Below, piece after piece: positions 43,332 through 53,297 of a DNA stretch of 64,000 nucleotides; positions within the stretch are counted from its first letter, which is position 1, and each line of letters begins with the position of its first letter. The DNA is from Paenibacillus gorillae (GTDB taxonomy: Bacteria > Bacillota > Bacilli > Paenibacillales > Paenibacillaceae): NCBI RefSeq assembly GCF_000513275.1, contig NZ_CBVJ010000017.1, forward strand, positions 56,669 to 120,668, in the 5' to 3' direction. The notes under the pieces were generated by a model. That model did no database searches and was not told the DNA's origin. It saw only the letters and a program-made list of their open reading frames with translations. The translations under genes were made by a program, and so were the position numbers.

Positions 43332-46300
43332 ATGCGCAACAAGAAGTATGTGGCATGGTCGCTGGCAGTGACGATGCTGATTTCAAGCCTGCTGCTGTCA
43401 GCAGGCCCGTCGGCCCCAGTGCATGCAGCTGGCGGTGCTAATCTCGCTCTGGGCAAGACGGTAACGGCAAGCGGCCAATCTCAATCGTATAGCCCGAACA
43501 ATGTGAAGGACAGCGATCAGAACACGTATTGGGAAAGTACAAACAATGCGTTCCCGCAGTGGATTCAAGTCGATTTAGGAGCTAATACAAGCATTGACCA
43601 GGTTGTCCTGAAGCTGCCTGCAAGCTGGGGCTCCAGAACGCAAACGCTGGCTGTTCAAGGAAGTACGAACGGTTCATCTTTTACAGATATTGTCGGTTCG
43701 GCGGGTTATACATTCAACGCTGCTTCGGGGAATTCGGTCACCATTAACTTTACTGCAGCTAGTACACGCTACGTTCGTTTGAATGTAACGGCCAATACGG
43801 AATGGCCGGCGGCGCAGCTGTCGGAATTTGAAATTTACGGCAGCGGCGGTACGACACCTACGCCTAGTCCTACGCCGTCTGCACCGGGCACGTACCAAGC
43901 GGAGTCTGCGGCGCTATCCGGAGGAGCGAAAGTGAATACTGACCATACCGGTTACTCGGGTACGGGTTTTGTTGACGGTTACTGGACGCAAGGCGCTGCG
44001 ACGACTTTTACAGTCAATGTACCTTCGGCAGGCAACTATGATGTGGCTCTGAAATACGCCAACGGCAGCGGAAGTGCGAAGACGCTCAGTCTTTATGCCA
44101 ACGGTACGAAACTCCGTCAAACCTCATTGTCCAGCTTGGCCAATTGGGACACTTGGGGGACCAAGGCAGAGACGGTCGCTTTAAATGCCGGCAATAACAC
44201 GATTGCTTACAAATATGATGCCGGCGATACCGGCAACGTTAATTTGGATCAGATTATAGTGACGGCATCGTCGACGCCGACGCCGACACCGACACCGATA
44301 CCAACACCAACACCAACACCAACACCGACACCAACACCGACACCAACACCGACACCAACACCAACACCAACACCAACCCCGACGGCAACCGTGACGCCAA
44401 CACCGACGCCGACCGTGACGCCTACGGCTGGCCCAGGCGGCAACATTGCCATCGGCAAAGCGATTTCGGCTTCTTCAAGCACGCAATCCTTTGCAGCAGC
44501 CAATGCGATCGATAACAGCACGGATACTTACTGGGAAGGCGGAGGCAGCTCAAGCACGCTAACTCTTGATCTTGGAGCGAATCATGACGTAACGTCAATT
44601 GTACTGAAGCTTAACCCGTCCGCGGCATGGTCAACACGTACACAGACGATTCAAGTGCTGGGACATAATCAGAACACGACGAGCTTCAGTAATTTGGTAA
44701 CTTCGCAATCCTATACGTTTAATCCGGCAACTGGCAATACAGTGACGATTCCGGTTGCAGCTACAGTGAAAAGGCTCCAATTGAGCATTACGTCCAATTC
44801 CGGTGCTCCGGGGGGACAAGTGGCGGAGTTCCAAGTGTTCGGCACGCCATCTCCAAATCCGGATCTGACAGTAACCAATATTTCATGGACGCCGTCTGCG
44901 CCGATTGAGACGAATGCTATTACGCTGAACGCTGTTGTGAAAAATATCGGCAATGCCGGTGCTCCGGCAACGACGGTTAATTTTTATCTGAATAATACAT
45001 TAGCAGGCTCTGCTCCGGTAGGTGCGCTTGCGGCCGGTGCCGAGGCAACGGTATCACTCAATGCCGGAGAGAAGACAGCTGCGAATTATACAGTCAATGC
45101 CAGGGTTGATGAGAACAATGCCATTATTGAGCAAAATAAGGCAAACAATAGCTATACCCATTCTGCGCCATTAACAGTTGCGCCAGTCGCAAGCTCTGAT
45201 CTGGTAGGGACGGTTTCTTGGACGCCTAATACACCAACGGCTAACAGCGCGGTGGCCTTTACGGTAAATGTTAAAAATCAAGGAAACCTTGCATCTGCAG
45301 GCGGTTCTCATGGTGTTACGGTCGTACTGAAAAATGGGGCAGGGGCAACGATACAGACGTACAATGGATCGTTTACCGGCACCTTAGCCGCAGGGGCCTC
45401 CGTTAATGTCAGCATGGGAACATGGACAGCGGCAACTGGCAACTATTCCGTAACAGTAACGGTCGCTACAGATGCCAACGAGCTTCCAATTAAACAGACG
45501 AATAACGTAAGTACGACAGGTCTGGTTGTCTATTCGGCACGCGGTGCCAGCATGCCTTACAGCCGATATGATACGGACGACGCTACACGCGGAGGCGGTG
45601 CTACCCTGCAGTCGGCACCAACTTTTGACCAAGCGCTAACAGCCTCGGAAGCTTCCGGTCAGCGTTATATTGCGCTTCCGTCTAACGGCTCTTATGCGCA
45701 ATGGACCGTTCGTCAAGGCGAGGGCGGAGCCGGAGTCACGATGAGATTTACGATGCCTGATTCGGCTAACGGCATGGGATTGAACGGCTCCCTTGATGTC
45801 TATGTCAATGGCGTCAAAGTGAAGACGGTATCGCTGACTTCCTACTATAGCTGGCAATATTTCAACAGTGATCATCCTGCCGACGCTCCTGGAGGCGGCC
45901 GTCCGCTGTTCCGCTTTGATGAAGTCCACTGGAAGCTGGATACTCCGCTCCAAAGCGGTGACACGATCCGCATCCAGAAGGGGAATGGAGACAGTCTGGA
46001 ATATGGCGTCGATTTCCTTGAAATCGAGCCTGTGCCTGTCGTGGTTCCACGTCCGGCCAATTCCGTATCTGTAACGGATTACGGTGCAATCGCTAATGAC
46101 GGCAATGATGATCTTGCCGCTTTCGAAGCTGCTGTAACGGCAGCGGTTGCCACTGGAAAAACGTTGTATATTCCGGCAGGAACATTCCATCTGGGCAACA
46201 TGTGGAAAATTGGCTCGGTCAGCAATATGATCGATGACATTACGATTGTTGGCGCCGGTATCTGGCATACAAACATTCAATTTACGAATGCAAATGCGGC

Positions 46301-47243
46301 GTCAGGCGGCATATCGTTCCGGGTTAAAGGGAAGCTGGATTTCAGCCATATCTATATGAACTCCAACTTGAGATCCCGCTACAACCAAGAGGCCATCTAC
46401 AAAGCGTTTATGGACAATTTCGGTAAAGACTCCAAAGTGCATAACGTTTGGGTGGAGCATTTTGAATGCGGCTTCTGGGTCGGCGATTACGCCCACACTC
46501 CAGCGATTTATGCGGATAATCTTGTGATTGAAAACAGCCGCGTACGGAATAACCTTGCAGATGGTATCAACTTTGCGCAAGGAACAAGCAATTCAACTGT
46601 ACGCAACAGCAGCATCCGCAATAATGGCGATGACGGACTTGCCGTATGGACGAGTAACGTCAACGGTACACCTGCGGGCGTGAACAATACGTTCTCTTTC
46701 AACACGATTGAGAACAATTGGCGTGCGGCAGCTATCGCATTCTTTGGCGGCGGCGGTCACAAAGCGACTAACAACCTGATTGTCGATACGGTTGGAGGCT
46801 CCGGCATCCGTATGAACACCGTTTTCCCGGGACATCATTTCCAGAATAATACGGGTATTTTGTTCTCGGATACGACAATTATCAACAGCGGCACGAGTAA
46901 GGATTTGTACAATGGCGAACGTGGAGCGATTGACTTAGAGGCTTCTAACGACTCTATTAAAAATGTTACGTTCTCGAACATTGATATTATCAACACTCAG
47001 CGCAGCGCGATTCAATTCGGTTATGGCGGAGGGTTTGAAAATATCGTGTTCAACAACATTAACATCAACGGCACGGGCTTAGACGGTATTGAAACGTCTC
47101 GCTTCACATCGCCGCATAAAGGCGCAGCCATCTACACTTATACCGGCAATGGCTCAGCGACGTTTAATAATTTGACGACGAGCAATATTGCTAATCCGAA
47201 TGTGAATTACATTCAGAATGGATTTACTGTGACCATCAACTAA
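43332..47243 (+). CDS. Secreted alpha-1,3-glucanase (mutanase), GH87
   Basis: 1303-aa secreted enzyme that cuts alpha-1,3-glucan of fungal walls or dental-type glucan. Signal about 1-36; discoidin-like module DS1 (~37-180); CBM6/35-like module (~187-312); Thr-Pro linker (~313-365); second discoidin module DS2 (~369-505); two CARDB-type modules (~508-735); an unassigned beta domain (~735-905); beta-helix catalytic domain (~911-1303). The order DS1-CBM-TP-DS2-...-catalytic is that of the known alpha-1,3-glucanases of Bacillus circulans and Paenibacillus. Candidate catalytic Asp are D1077 (LADGINF), D1100 and D1101 (NGDDGLAVW), with the same 23/24-residue spacing as the three essential Asp I recall for that family. 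ATG 43332 follows GAGGAGG. Confidence 0.9.
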   Translation: MRNKKYVAWSLAVTMLISSLLLSAGPSAPVHAAGGANLALGKTVTASGQSQSYSPNNVKDSDQNTYWESTNNAFPQWIQVDLGANTSIDQVVLKLPASWGSRTQTLAVQGSTNGSSFTDIVGSAGYTFNAASGNSVTINFTAASTRYVRLNVTANTEWPAAQLSEFEIYGSGGTTPTPSPTPSAPGTYQAESAALSGGAKVNTDHTGYSGTGFVDGYWTQGAATTFTVNVPSAGNYDVALKYANGSGSAKTLSLYANGTKLRQTSLSSLANWDTWGTKAETVALNAGNNTIAYKYDAGDTGNVNLDQIIVTASSTPTPTPTPIPTPTPTPTPTPTPTPTPTPTPTPTPTPTATVTPTPTPTVTPTAGPGGNIAIGKAISASSSTQSFAAANAIDNSTDTYWEGGGSSSTLTLDLGANHDVTSIVLKLNPSAAWSTRTQTIQVLGHNQNTTSFSNLVTSQSYTFNPATGNTVTIPVAATVKRLQLSITSNSGAPGGQVAEFQVFGTPSPNPDLTVTNISWTPSAPIETNAITLNAVVKNIGNAGAPATTVNFYLNNTLAGSAPVGALAAGAEATVSLNAGEKTAANYTVNARVDENNAIIEQNKANNSYTHSAPLTVAPVASSDLVGTVSWTPNTPTANSAVAFTVNVKNQGNLASAGGSHGVTVVLKNGAGATIQTYNGSFTGTLAAGASVNVSMGTWTAATGNYSVTVTVATDANELPIKQTNNVSTTGLVVYSARGASMPYSRYDTDDATRGGGATLQSAPTFDQALTASEASGQRYIALPSNGSYAQWTVRQGEGGAGVTMRFTMPDSANGMGLNGSLDVYVNGVKVKTVSLTSYYSWQYFNSDHPADAPGGGRPLFRFDEVHWKLDTPLQSGDTIRIQKGNGDSLEYGVDFLEIEPVPVVVPRPANSVSVTDYGAIANDGNDDLAAFEAAVTAAVATGKTLYIPAGTFHLGNMWKIGSVSNMIDDITIVGAGIWHTNIQFTNANAASGGISFRVKGKLDFSHIYMNSNLRSRYNQEAIYKAFMDNFGKDSKVHNVWVEHFECGFWVGDYAHTPAIYADNLVIENSRVRNNLADGINFAQGTSNSTVRNSSIRNNGDDGLAVWTSNVNGTPAGVNNTFSFNTIENNWRAAAIAFFGGGGHKATNNLIVDTVGGSGIRMNTVFPGHHFQNNTGILFSDTTIINSGTSKDLYNGERGAIDLEASNDSIKNVTFSNIDIINTQRSAIQFGYGGGFENIVFNNININGTGLDGIETSRFTSPHKGAAIYTYTGNGSATFNNLTTSNIANPNVNYIQNGFTVTIN
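44268..44425 (+). repeat. ACACCR/GACACC microsatellite coding the Thr-Pro linker
   Basis: About 25 six-base units (CCGACA/CCAACA) in a row encode alternating Thr-Pro. Such runs expand or shrink easily, so linker length may vary between strains without a frame change when whole units are lost. Confidence 0.88.
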
Positions 47244-47265
47244 GCGGCATATGGCAGAATCAGGG

Positions 47266-47290
47266 AGGCGTTCTTTCGGAACGCCTTTTT
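47266..47290 (+). terminator. Terminator after the glucanase gene
   Basis: AGGCGTTC / GAACGCCT with a 5-base loop and a T-run. Confidence 0.88.
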
Positions 47291-47445
47291 GGTGTTTTAG
47301 GAGAGAGGTGCTCGCTGCGCGTTTTGGTTCATTCTGCCGTTTTTGTTTCCATTGTCCCATCGCTTATACGATGTTAAATGGATCGAACCTTCGAAATGTC
47401 AGCCTGAACTCAAAACGCTCCGCTTACACTGATGCGCTTAAGGTA

Positions 47446-47578
47446 ATGCACACAAAGTGTGAGTTAAAGGCAGTAAGCATCAGGTAATCAGCAAGGAGGG
47501 ATGCTCTCAAATGTGCACACACAAAGTGTACGTAAAGGCAGTAAACAGCAGGTAACCAACAAGGAGAGATGCTCTCAA
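47446..47578. repeat. Two tandem ~67-bp units
   Basis: GCACAC(AC)AAAGTGT...TAAAGGCAGTAA...CAGGTAA...AAGGAG(G/A)GATGCTCTCAA occurs at 47446-47510 and 47512-47578 with several differences; a degenerate third start follows. No coding function seen. Confidence 0.72.
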
Positions 47579-47811
47579 GTGTACGCACCAAGTAATGAAT
47601 AAAGGTAAATATACAGAGGTAGCCGCTATAAGGCAGCACACATTAGGAATTAGACAGTACATAGGGAACGCGAAGGTTTCGTTATAGCAGTAAAGTAGCC
47701 GTAATCTCCAGTAGTGAAAAGTTAGTTTAACAGAGCCTCAAATAGCACCATTTTTAGTACAATAAAGTTCATTCTGCTTAACTGAGCCGGGTTTGTCATA
47801 GAAATGATGAA

Positions 47812-48000
47812 TCAAAATGTAAAAGTGCAGGTTGTTAGCGGGTTTTTCGGCGATTTATGGCGTCAAAATGTAAAAGTGCAGGTTGATTGGGCCGAAAAGC
47901 TCACATAAGCCGAAATTGAGCGATTTAAAATGTATTTTTGCATTTTGATAGCGATTTTGGGTCATTTTGGCCTTATCAAAATGCACATTTGCATTTTGAT
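47812..48000. repeat. TCAAAATG-type short repeats and hairpin
   Basis: TCAAAATGTAAAAGTGCAGG occurs identically at 47812 and 47863. Further on, ATCAAAATGCA and TTGCATTTTGAT form a hairpin at 47975-48000, and TTTGCATTTTGATA also stands at 47937-47950. These resemble dispersed intergenic repeats. The rest of 47.3-48.26 kb holds no gene that I can support. Confidence 0.65.
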
Positions 48001-48267
48001 TCTCGTTCGGCTAAAAATGATCATTTGCGGATGCATGTGATGCTCAAATCAGTCGTGAATACGATGATACGATGGGATTTCAAGAAGCTCCAAGAGTCCT
48101 CTTCTTGGATCAGAGGGTTTCAACAGCAATTATGCGTTTTTTAGTTGGTCACAAAAGATGCAGCACCAGAGCTTTGGCGGCACGTAAATTACTTTATGCA
48201 ACAGTTAGAGAAGCGCCAGAAGAGTGTCTTACGCCGTGCTGCGAGATCACGGGAATGAAAATTGTGC

Positions 48268-48297
48268 TTGCTTTTTCATTTCCGACTGTGATACTAT
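48268..48297 (+). promoter_or_regulatory. Promoter of the FMN riboswitch transcript
   Basis: TTGCTT (48268-48273), 18 bases, TACTAT (48292-48297), about 60 bp before the riboswitch. Confidence 0.5.
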
Positions 48298-48359
48298 GCT
48301 TTACAAACGTTCCGTTCGTAAACGGTACAAAATGACTACAACACCATTAAATGAATAAG

Positions 48360-48503
48360 GATCTTCGGGGCAGGGTGAAACTCCTGACCGGCGGTAAACG
48401 TTCCTCGTTGAACGAAGCCCGCGACTCTCTGAGCCGACTACGGCAAGGGGACTGACTTGGTGCAAATCCAAGGCCGACGGTATAGTCCGGATGGAAGAAG
48501 ATC
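48360..48503 (+). promoter_or_regulatory. FMN riboswitch (RFN element)
   Basis: Shows the conserved RFN core: GATCTTCGGGGCAGGGTGAA at the 5' side, CTGACCGGCGGTAA, AGCCCGCGA, GACTTGGTGCAAATCC, GGCCGACGG, TAGTCCGGATG and the closing GAAGATC (P1 arms 48360-48366 and 48497-48503). It binds FMN and, with the terminator at 48571, turns the gene off when FMN is plentiful. Confidence 0.95.
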
Positions 48504-48570
48504 ACAAGTACTGATGCGGACAGGTGCGTTCAATTTGACGCAGCTTCTGTTTTCGCAGCTTTATTTGGGC

Positions 48571-48609
48571 AGCCCCGATTCGCGTATTCGCGTGAATCGG
48601 GGCTTTTTT
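48571..48609 (+). terminator. Riboswitch-controlled terminator
   Basis: AGCCCCGATTCGCG / CGCGTGAATCGGGGCT (one bulge) with a T6 run: the expression platform of the FMN riboswitch, 60 bp before the transporter start. Confidence 0.92.
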
Positions 48610-48668
48610 GGCGAACATGCAGCCACTGTATGTTGTGCCCGGTCCTTGATTCGGAAAGGTCAATTATT

Positions 48669-49625
48669 ATGAGTCATTCATTTCCTGCACCACCGCTTGT
48701 CCGGACCAAACCCGTTCGTATGGAGTTTTGGCTAGTCGTTATTGGAGCTGCCCTGTGGGGCATCGACCCTGTGTTCCGCATCCTGCTGTTGAAGTCGCTG
48801 ACTTCCACGCAAATCGTATTGCTGGAGCATTTAATTCTATTTGCGGCTGCGGCACCTGTACTGTGGAAAAATCGCGCCGATCTGCGCGGTACATCGCTTC
48901 GCCAAGTGGGAGCGCTGCTCTTTATTTCATGGGGCGGCTCGGCACTAGCGACCATTCTCTTCACGTTGGGTCTGGCGCATGGCAATCCCAATGCGGTGCT
49001 GCTGCTTCAAAAACTCCAACCGCTATTCGCAATCGTATTGGCTAGAGTGCTGCTGAAGGAAGTGCTGCCGCGGTTTATCGGCCCGCTGTTCCTTGCAGCA
49101 GTCGCCGGCACCTATCTGCTCACATTCGGTTTCTCACTGCCGTTTAGCCATGTCAATGATTTGATGCAAATCGGCAGCCTGCTGTCGCTTGGTGCAGCAC
49201 TGTTATGGGGCGGCTCAACTGTAATGGGCCGTTACTTGCTTGGGACGATGAAGTATGAGACCGTCACCTCACTGCGTTTCGTATTGGCTCTGCCATTGCT
49301 GCTCGTCATCACAGCATCCGAAGGCGCAATTTGGAAGTTTCCAGCAGGCACGGGCGAGCAATTTGCCGTACTGATCAATTTGCTGCTCCAGGCGCTATTG
49401 CCGGGTCTGCTAAGCCTGCTGCTGTATTACAAAGGGTTGAGCAAAATCAAAGCATCTTACGCCACATTGGCGGAGCTTAGCTTCCCGATGGTCGGCGTGC
49501 TGCTGAACTGGATCGCGTTCAAATCGATTATTACACCAGCGCAATTGGCAGGTTTTCTGCTCATTTGGATCACCTTGTTCTTCATCTCCAGACAGCAGGA
49601 CAAGGAGCAGCCGCTCCAGACATAG
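48669..49625 (+). CDS. EamA-family transporter under FMN control, probable riboflavin transporter
   Basis: 318-aa membrane protein with about ten hydrophobic segments in two EamA repeats: ALWGIDPVFRILLLKSLTSTQIVLLEH, LLLQKLQPLFAIVLARVLLKEVLP, LLSLGAALLWGGSTVMGRYLL, SYATLAELSFPMVGVLLNWIAFK. An FMN riboswitch with its own terminator stands directly upstream. Transporters with that control are usually riboflavin importers (RibU, RibN, ImpX); RibN is of the EamA/DMT type, so the same role is likely here. ATG 48669 follows AAAGG by 8 bases. Confidence 0.83.
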   Translation: MSHSFPAPPLVRTKPVRMEFWLVVIGAALWGIDPVFRILLLKSLTSTQIVLLEHLILFAAAAPVLWKNRADLRGTSLRQVGALLFISWGGSALATILFTLGLAHGNPNAVLLLQKLQPLFAIVLARVLLKEVLPRFIGPLFLAAVAGTYLLTFGFSLPFSHVNDLMQIGSLLSLGAALLWGGSTVMGRYLLGTMKYETVTSLRFVLALPLLLVITASEGAIWKFPAGTGEQFAVLINLLLQALLPGLLSLLLYYKGLSKIKASYATLAELSFPMVGVLLNWIAFKSIITPAQLAGFLLIWITLFFISRQQDKEQPLQT

Positions 49626-49655
49626 AAGGATGCTAATTCGATATCGTCAAGTCCT

Positions 49656-49684
49656 CGCCGTTGCGTCAGCACGGCGTTTTTTTT
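49656..49684 (+). terminator. Terminator after the EamA gene
   Basis: CGCCGT / ACGGCG stem with a 9-base loop and a T8 run. Confidence 0.85.
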
Positions 49685-49856
49685 ATGCCGATTTTTTAAC
49701 AGGATCGTACTATAGAACACAGCTTCTAGGCTGATAGTATGGCATTTGCATGACAAAGGTCCTGCCTAAATAAAAAAGAAAACGATTGCAATTCAGCCGC
49801 TTGTTGAGGTTAGATGATAATGAAAGAAAGGTGTCGAATCGAAGGGGGAGTCCAGA

Positions 49857-51635
49857 TTGGCAGCCAGAAAATGGCGTTTCAGCTACCGCAACAAGCTTAT
49901 CGTATCGTTCATGCTGGTTAGTTTGCTGCCGGTATTGATCGTCCAAATGATCTCGTATTACGTGTCCACCGATGCAATGAAGACGAAGACTAACGCCCTC
50001 GTACAAGCGAATTTGCTGCAAACGTCAAAGAACCTGGACATCTCGCTGCTGGCGTATCAGGACTTATTGTTCCAAATCATTACAAATGACGATGTAATCC
50101 GGCTTGTGAAGGCGATCAACGTACCCAACGAGGATGTTGAGCTAAGCAAACGCAAGCTGATCAATCTTCTGTCCTCCTATTCCTATGCAAAATACGGCAT
50201 TCGCAGCGTCGCCATCTTTACGAGCAATGGCTCATTGATCTGCTACGACCAGCAAACGGGCTCCCCATATGATAACTTATGGTCGAACACCTCCAATCTG
50301 CAGCAGCATCCGTTGTACGTCTCGGCCATTCATAAAACAAACGGAATTATGACAGCTCCCGAGAAGATCAGCTCCATTAACCGCGATGAGCAATACGGCT
50401 TTCATCTAGTACGGAAGCTAAGCGATTTGAACGGCGTAAACTTGGAGGGAATCGGGGTCGTTGTCGTTACCGTCTATGAATCGGTATTGGCAAGCGCGAT
50501 TAATTTGACCGATCCTGAAAGCGATGTCAAACAGCCGTTCGAAAGCCGTAATTTTCTGGCGGACACGGATGGCACCATCGTATCCTCTCCCGATCAGAGC
50601 AGCATCGGCAAAACGATTGGCGATGTGACGACAGCTGCGACGATCAGCAACACCTATTACAATTCAAAAACGGGTTTTACGCTATATAACTTGATCGATC
50701 AGAAGGAACTGTTCAACGAAATGTACGCGATGCAGCGTATCAGCGTACTGGTCGGTGTTGCGGCACTTATATTGGCAGGAGTGCTTATTTTCTATTTTTC
50801 AGGACGATTAACAGCTTCCATTCGCAAAATCGTTGGCGCGATGCGCATTGCCAGGCATGGAGGATTTACGGTGCAGGTGGATGATCGCTCGCAGGACGAA
50901 ATTTCTTCGATCGCGCTTCATTTTAACCGGATGATGGTGACGATTAACGACTTAATGCAGGAAATAAGAGACACGGGCGAAAAGCGGAAGGAGGCGGAAA
51001 TACGGGCCTTGGAAGCGCAAATTAACCCTCATTTTCTGTACAATACACTGGATTCGATCAACTGGCTTGCCATTGAAAAGGACGAGCATCAGATTAGCCA
51101 GATGCTGAAGGGACTGGCGCAAATACTGCGCTACAGCATCAAAGACAGCAACAAGCCGGTCACCGTAAGGGAAGAGCTCATGTGGATGGACCGTTATATG
51201 TTTTTGCAGCAGTACCGTTTCCGCTCCTCGTTCGAATGTGTCGTTGAGAAGGACGAAGCGGCATTAGATTTCTATATTCCGAAATTGCTGCTTCAGCCGA
51301 TTATCGAAAATGCGATCATTCACGGTTTCTCAGGTGTGAAGCAAGGAGGCGTGTTGTCTATTGGTTTCCGGTTCATAACGGATGACCGTTTGGAAATTAC
51401 CATTCAAGACAACGGCGTTGGCATGGATGAAGCTTCGCTAGCGGAACTTCAGCATGAGAGCGCTGTGATTACGGAAAGCGGCGGCAGCTCCATCGGTATC
51501 CGCAATGTCATAGAGAGAATGCGAATGCATTATGGGGAGCAAGCGAAATTCACAGTAACGAGCAGCCTCGGAGAGGGCACATCTGTCAAGCTGCTGCTGC
51601 CCGCAATGCCATCAAAGGAGGAACTGGCAGGATGA
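49857..51635 (+). CDS. Sensor histidine kinase, YesM type
   Basis: 592-aa membrane sensor. Helix 1 (~12-34) and helix 2 (~296-318) flank an extracellular dCache-like sensing domain (~35-295); HAMP (~320-372); a HisKA_7 region with the phospho-accepting His392 in EAQINPHFLYNTLDSINW; HATPase with IIENAIIHGFSG and QDNGVGMDEASL, ending in SLGEGTSVKLLLPA. YesM/YesN pairs activate adjacent ABC-sugar operons in Paenibacillus. TTG 49857 is used because GAAGGGGGAG is placed well before it. It overlaps the response regulator gene by 4 bases. AGAAAACGATTGCA at 49777 is a possible cre-like site. Confidence 0.92.
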   Translation: MAARKWRFSYRNKLIVSFMLVSLLPVLIVQMISYYVSTDAMKTKTNALVQANLLQTSKNLDISLLAYQDLLFQIITNDDVIRLVKAINVPNEDVELSKRKLINLLSSYSYAKYGIRSVAIFTSNGSLICYDQQTGSPYDNLWSNTSNLQQHPLYVSAIHKTNGIMTAPEKISSINRDEQYGFHLVRKLSDLNGVNLEGIGVVVVTVYESVLASAINLTDPESDVKQPFESRNFLADTDGTIVSSPDQSSIGKTIGDVTTAATISNTYYNSKTGFTLYNLIDQKELFNEMYAMQRISVLVGVAALILAGVLIFYFSGRLTASIRKIVGAMRIARHGGFTVQVDDRSQDEISSIALHFNRMMVTINDLMQEIRDTGEKRKEAEIRALEAQINPHFLYNTLDSINWLAIEKDEHQISQMLKGLAQILRYSIKDSNKPVTVREELMWMDRYMFLQQYRFRSSFECVVEKDEAALDFYIPKLLLQPIIENAIIHGFSGVKQGGVLSIGFRFITDDRLEITIQDNGVGMDEASLAELQHESAVITESGGSSIGIRNVIERMRMHYGEQAKFTVTSSLGEGTSVKLLLPAMPSKEELAG

Positions 51636-53185
51636 AAATCGTCGTAATCGAGGATGAGGACAATACACGAAGCGGCATTATTAAATTAATAGGCAAGCTT
51701 GGCTCCGCGTATGAGGTTATTGGTGAGGCGGATAATGGCATATCGGGCATCAGCCTCATTGAGGAGCTTCGGCCGGATCTGGTCATTGCGGATATTAAAA
51801 TGCCGCAGGCAACCGGTATCGAAATGCTTCAGCAGCTCAAAGAGCGGGGGCATCGCCATAAAACCGTTATTCTTACCGGATTTTCCGAATATGAGTACGC
51901 ACGCAAAGCTTTGCAGCTTGGCGTGTTCGAATTTCTGGAGAAGCCGATTACAGCAGAGGATTTAAGAACGACGTTGGAAAAAGTGCAGGAGGAGCTCAGC
52001 TTTCAGTCAGCGGCGGGTATGCCGGCAGGAAATGCGGCGGCACAAGCTGAGCAGCTGCTGCAGCTGCTGCTCGCCAGGGATGACATCGACAGGCCGCTGC
52101 TATCAACCTATATCGGTCAGGGAATGAGCTTGAAGGAGAATTTGCCGCTCTATTTGGTGACGGTTTATTTAGGTAAGCAATTTAACGATGTTGCCGTTGA
52201 AACCATGCTGCCGCTTATCAGCAGCTTGCTGAAACCATTTGGCCGTCAAGCGGTCTGTTCGGTCGTGCAAGACCAGTCGCTGGCAGCGCTTGTTCAACCA
52301 GACCAGGAAAATCGGGAGCTTCAGCGTTATATCGAAGAGGTGCTGCTGCCCGCTGTCCGCAATATCGATTCAACTGCGGTCATCAGTTTTTCCGAATTAG
52401 ACGAAATCTCCCGGTTGAAGCCTTCTTTCGACCAGCTGGCGGAGTGGAGGAAATGGTTTATCGCGGTGGAAAATGACACTGCCATTCTGAATGAACGGCT
52501 GGTGGATCGGCTGCAGCTTGAACGCCGAGTGCTCTCGTATCCGTCAACAATAGAGAACAAGCTCAAAATGGCTGTGTCAGCACAAGCACCGGATGAAGCG
52601 GCAAAATGCCTCAACCACTGGCTCGATATTTGCCAAGCGGGCGTATATGATCCCCAGCATATCATTGACGCATCGGTAAGACTCGTAACGGCGATGCTGC
52701 AAACCGTCAGCGATCTTTATGGCGAACGTATCGCATTCGATTATCAGCAGGAATGGCTGCATCCGATCTTGTCATCACAGACGAGAGAGGAGCTGCAATC
52801 CGCTTTCGCTGTCATTGCCCGGCAGTTAGCGGCAATCCGGCCGGCAAGCAATCCGGTTCCTTACAGCATGATCGTCCAAAAAACAGTTCGCATTCTTCAG
52901 GAAAAGTACACGGACGGCGTGACACTTGAGGAGATTGCGGCTGAGCTGCATATTACGCCGGAATATTTGAGTGGTCTGTTCACAAGGGAAACAGGCCGCA
53001 ACTTCACGGCGTTTCTGAAGGAGCATCGTATTCGCAAAGCGAAGGAGCTGTTGCTGGAATCCGGTCTGAAAATGTTCGAAATTGCACAACGGGTAGGCTA
53101 TCCTGACCCGAAATATTTCTCGCGCGTATTTAAAGAGATGACCGGTCTGTCACCGGCGGAATATCAAAAACTGAACAGGGGATGA
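51632..53185 (+). CDS. Response regulator, YesN type (REC + AraC HTH)
   Basis: 517-aa DNA-binding regulator. The receiver domain (~1-120) has the acidic pocket E7-D8, phospho-acceptor D54 in VIADIKMPQ and Lys in FEFLEKPIT. The C-terminal AraC-type domain (~415-515) has GVTLEEIAAELHITPEYLSGLFTRETG and FEIAQRVGYPDPKYFSRVFKEMTGLSPAEY. The middle ~290 residues are a divergent helical linker usual in this class. It should activate the following importer operon, probably through the shared promoter blocks at 53200 and 24201. Confidence 0.92.
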   Translation: MKIVVIEDEDNTRSGIIKLIGKLGSAYEVIGEADNGISGISLIEELRPDLVIADIKMPQATGIEMLQQLKERGHRHKTVILTGFSEYEYARKALQLGVFEFLEKPITAEDLRTTLEKVQEELSFQSAAGMPAGNAAAQAEQLLQLLLARDDIDRPLLSTYIGQGMSLKENLPLYLVTVYLGKQFNDVAVETMLPLISSLLKPFGRQAVCSVVQDQSLAALVQPDQENRELQRYIEEVLLPAVRNIDSTAVISFSELDEISRLKPSFDQLAEWRKWFIAVENDTAILNERLVDRLQLERRVLSYPSTIENKLKMAVSAQAPDEAAKCLNHWLDICQAGVYDPQHIIDASVRLVTAMLQTVSDLYGERIAFDYQQEWLHPILSSQTREELQSAFAVIARQLAAIRPASNPVPYSMIVQKTVRILQEKYTDGVTLEEIAAELHITPEYLSGLFTRETGRNFTAFLKEHRIRKAKELLLESGLKMFEIAQRVGYPDPKYFSRVFKEMTGLSPAEYQKLNRG

Positions 53186-53199
53186 TTTTCGTTTAAGAT

Positions 53200-53258
53200 C
53201 GTCCACCTTTATTAAATATTTCGTATTTATGAAACGCTTTCAAAACCATAAACTGAAA
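53200..53258 (+). promoter_or_regulatory. Promoter block of the sugar importer operon
   Basis: CGTCCACCTTTATTAAATA at 53200, GAAACGCTTTCA (cre-like) at 53231 and ACTGAAA at 53252. Block order and distances equal those at 24201. A weak TAAACT may serve as the -10 box; the -35 is poor, fitting an activator-dependent promoter. Confidence 0.65.
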
Positions 53259-53297
53259 ACGTGATCACAAAGTATTGTCACTTCAGGGGGGATAAAG

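Noticed and set aside
44249..44521. Antisense frame coding alternating Val-Gly
   Set aside because: It is the complement of the Thr-Pro microsatellite.
48072..48335. 87-residue frame upstream of the FMN riboswitch, possible transposase remnant
   Set aside because: No recognisable domain, no ribosome site, and its end overlaps the promoter of the riboswitch.
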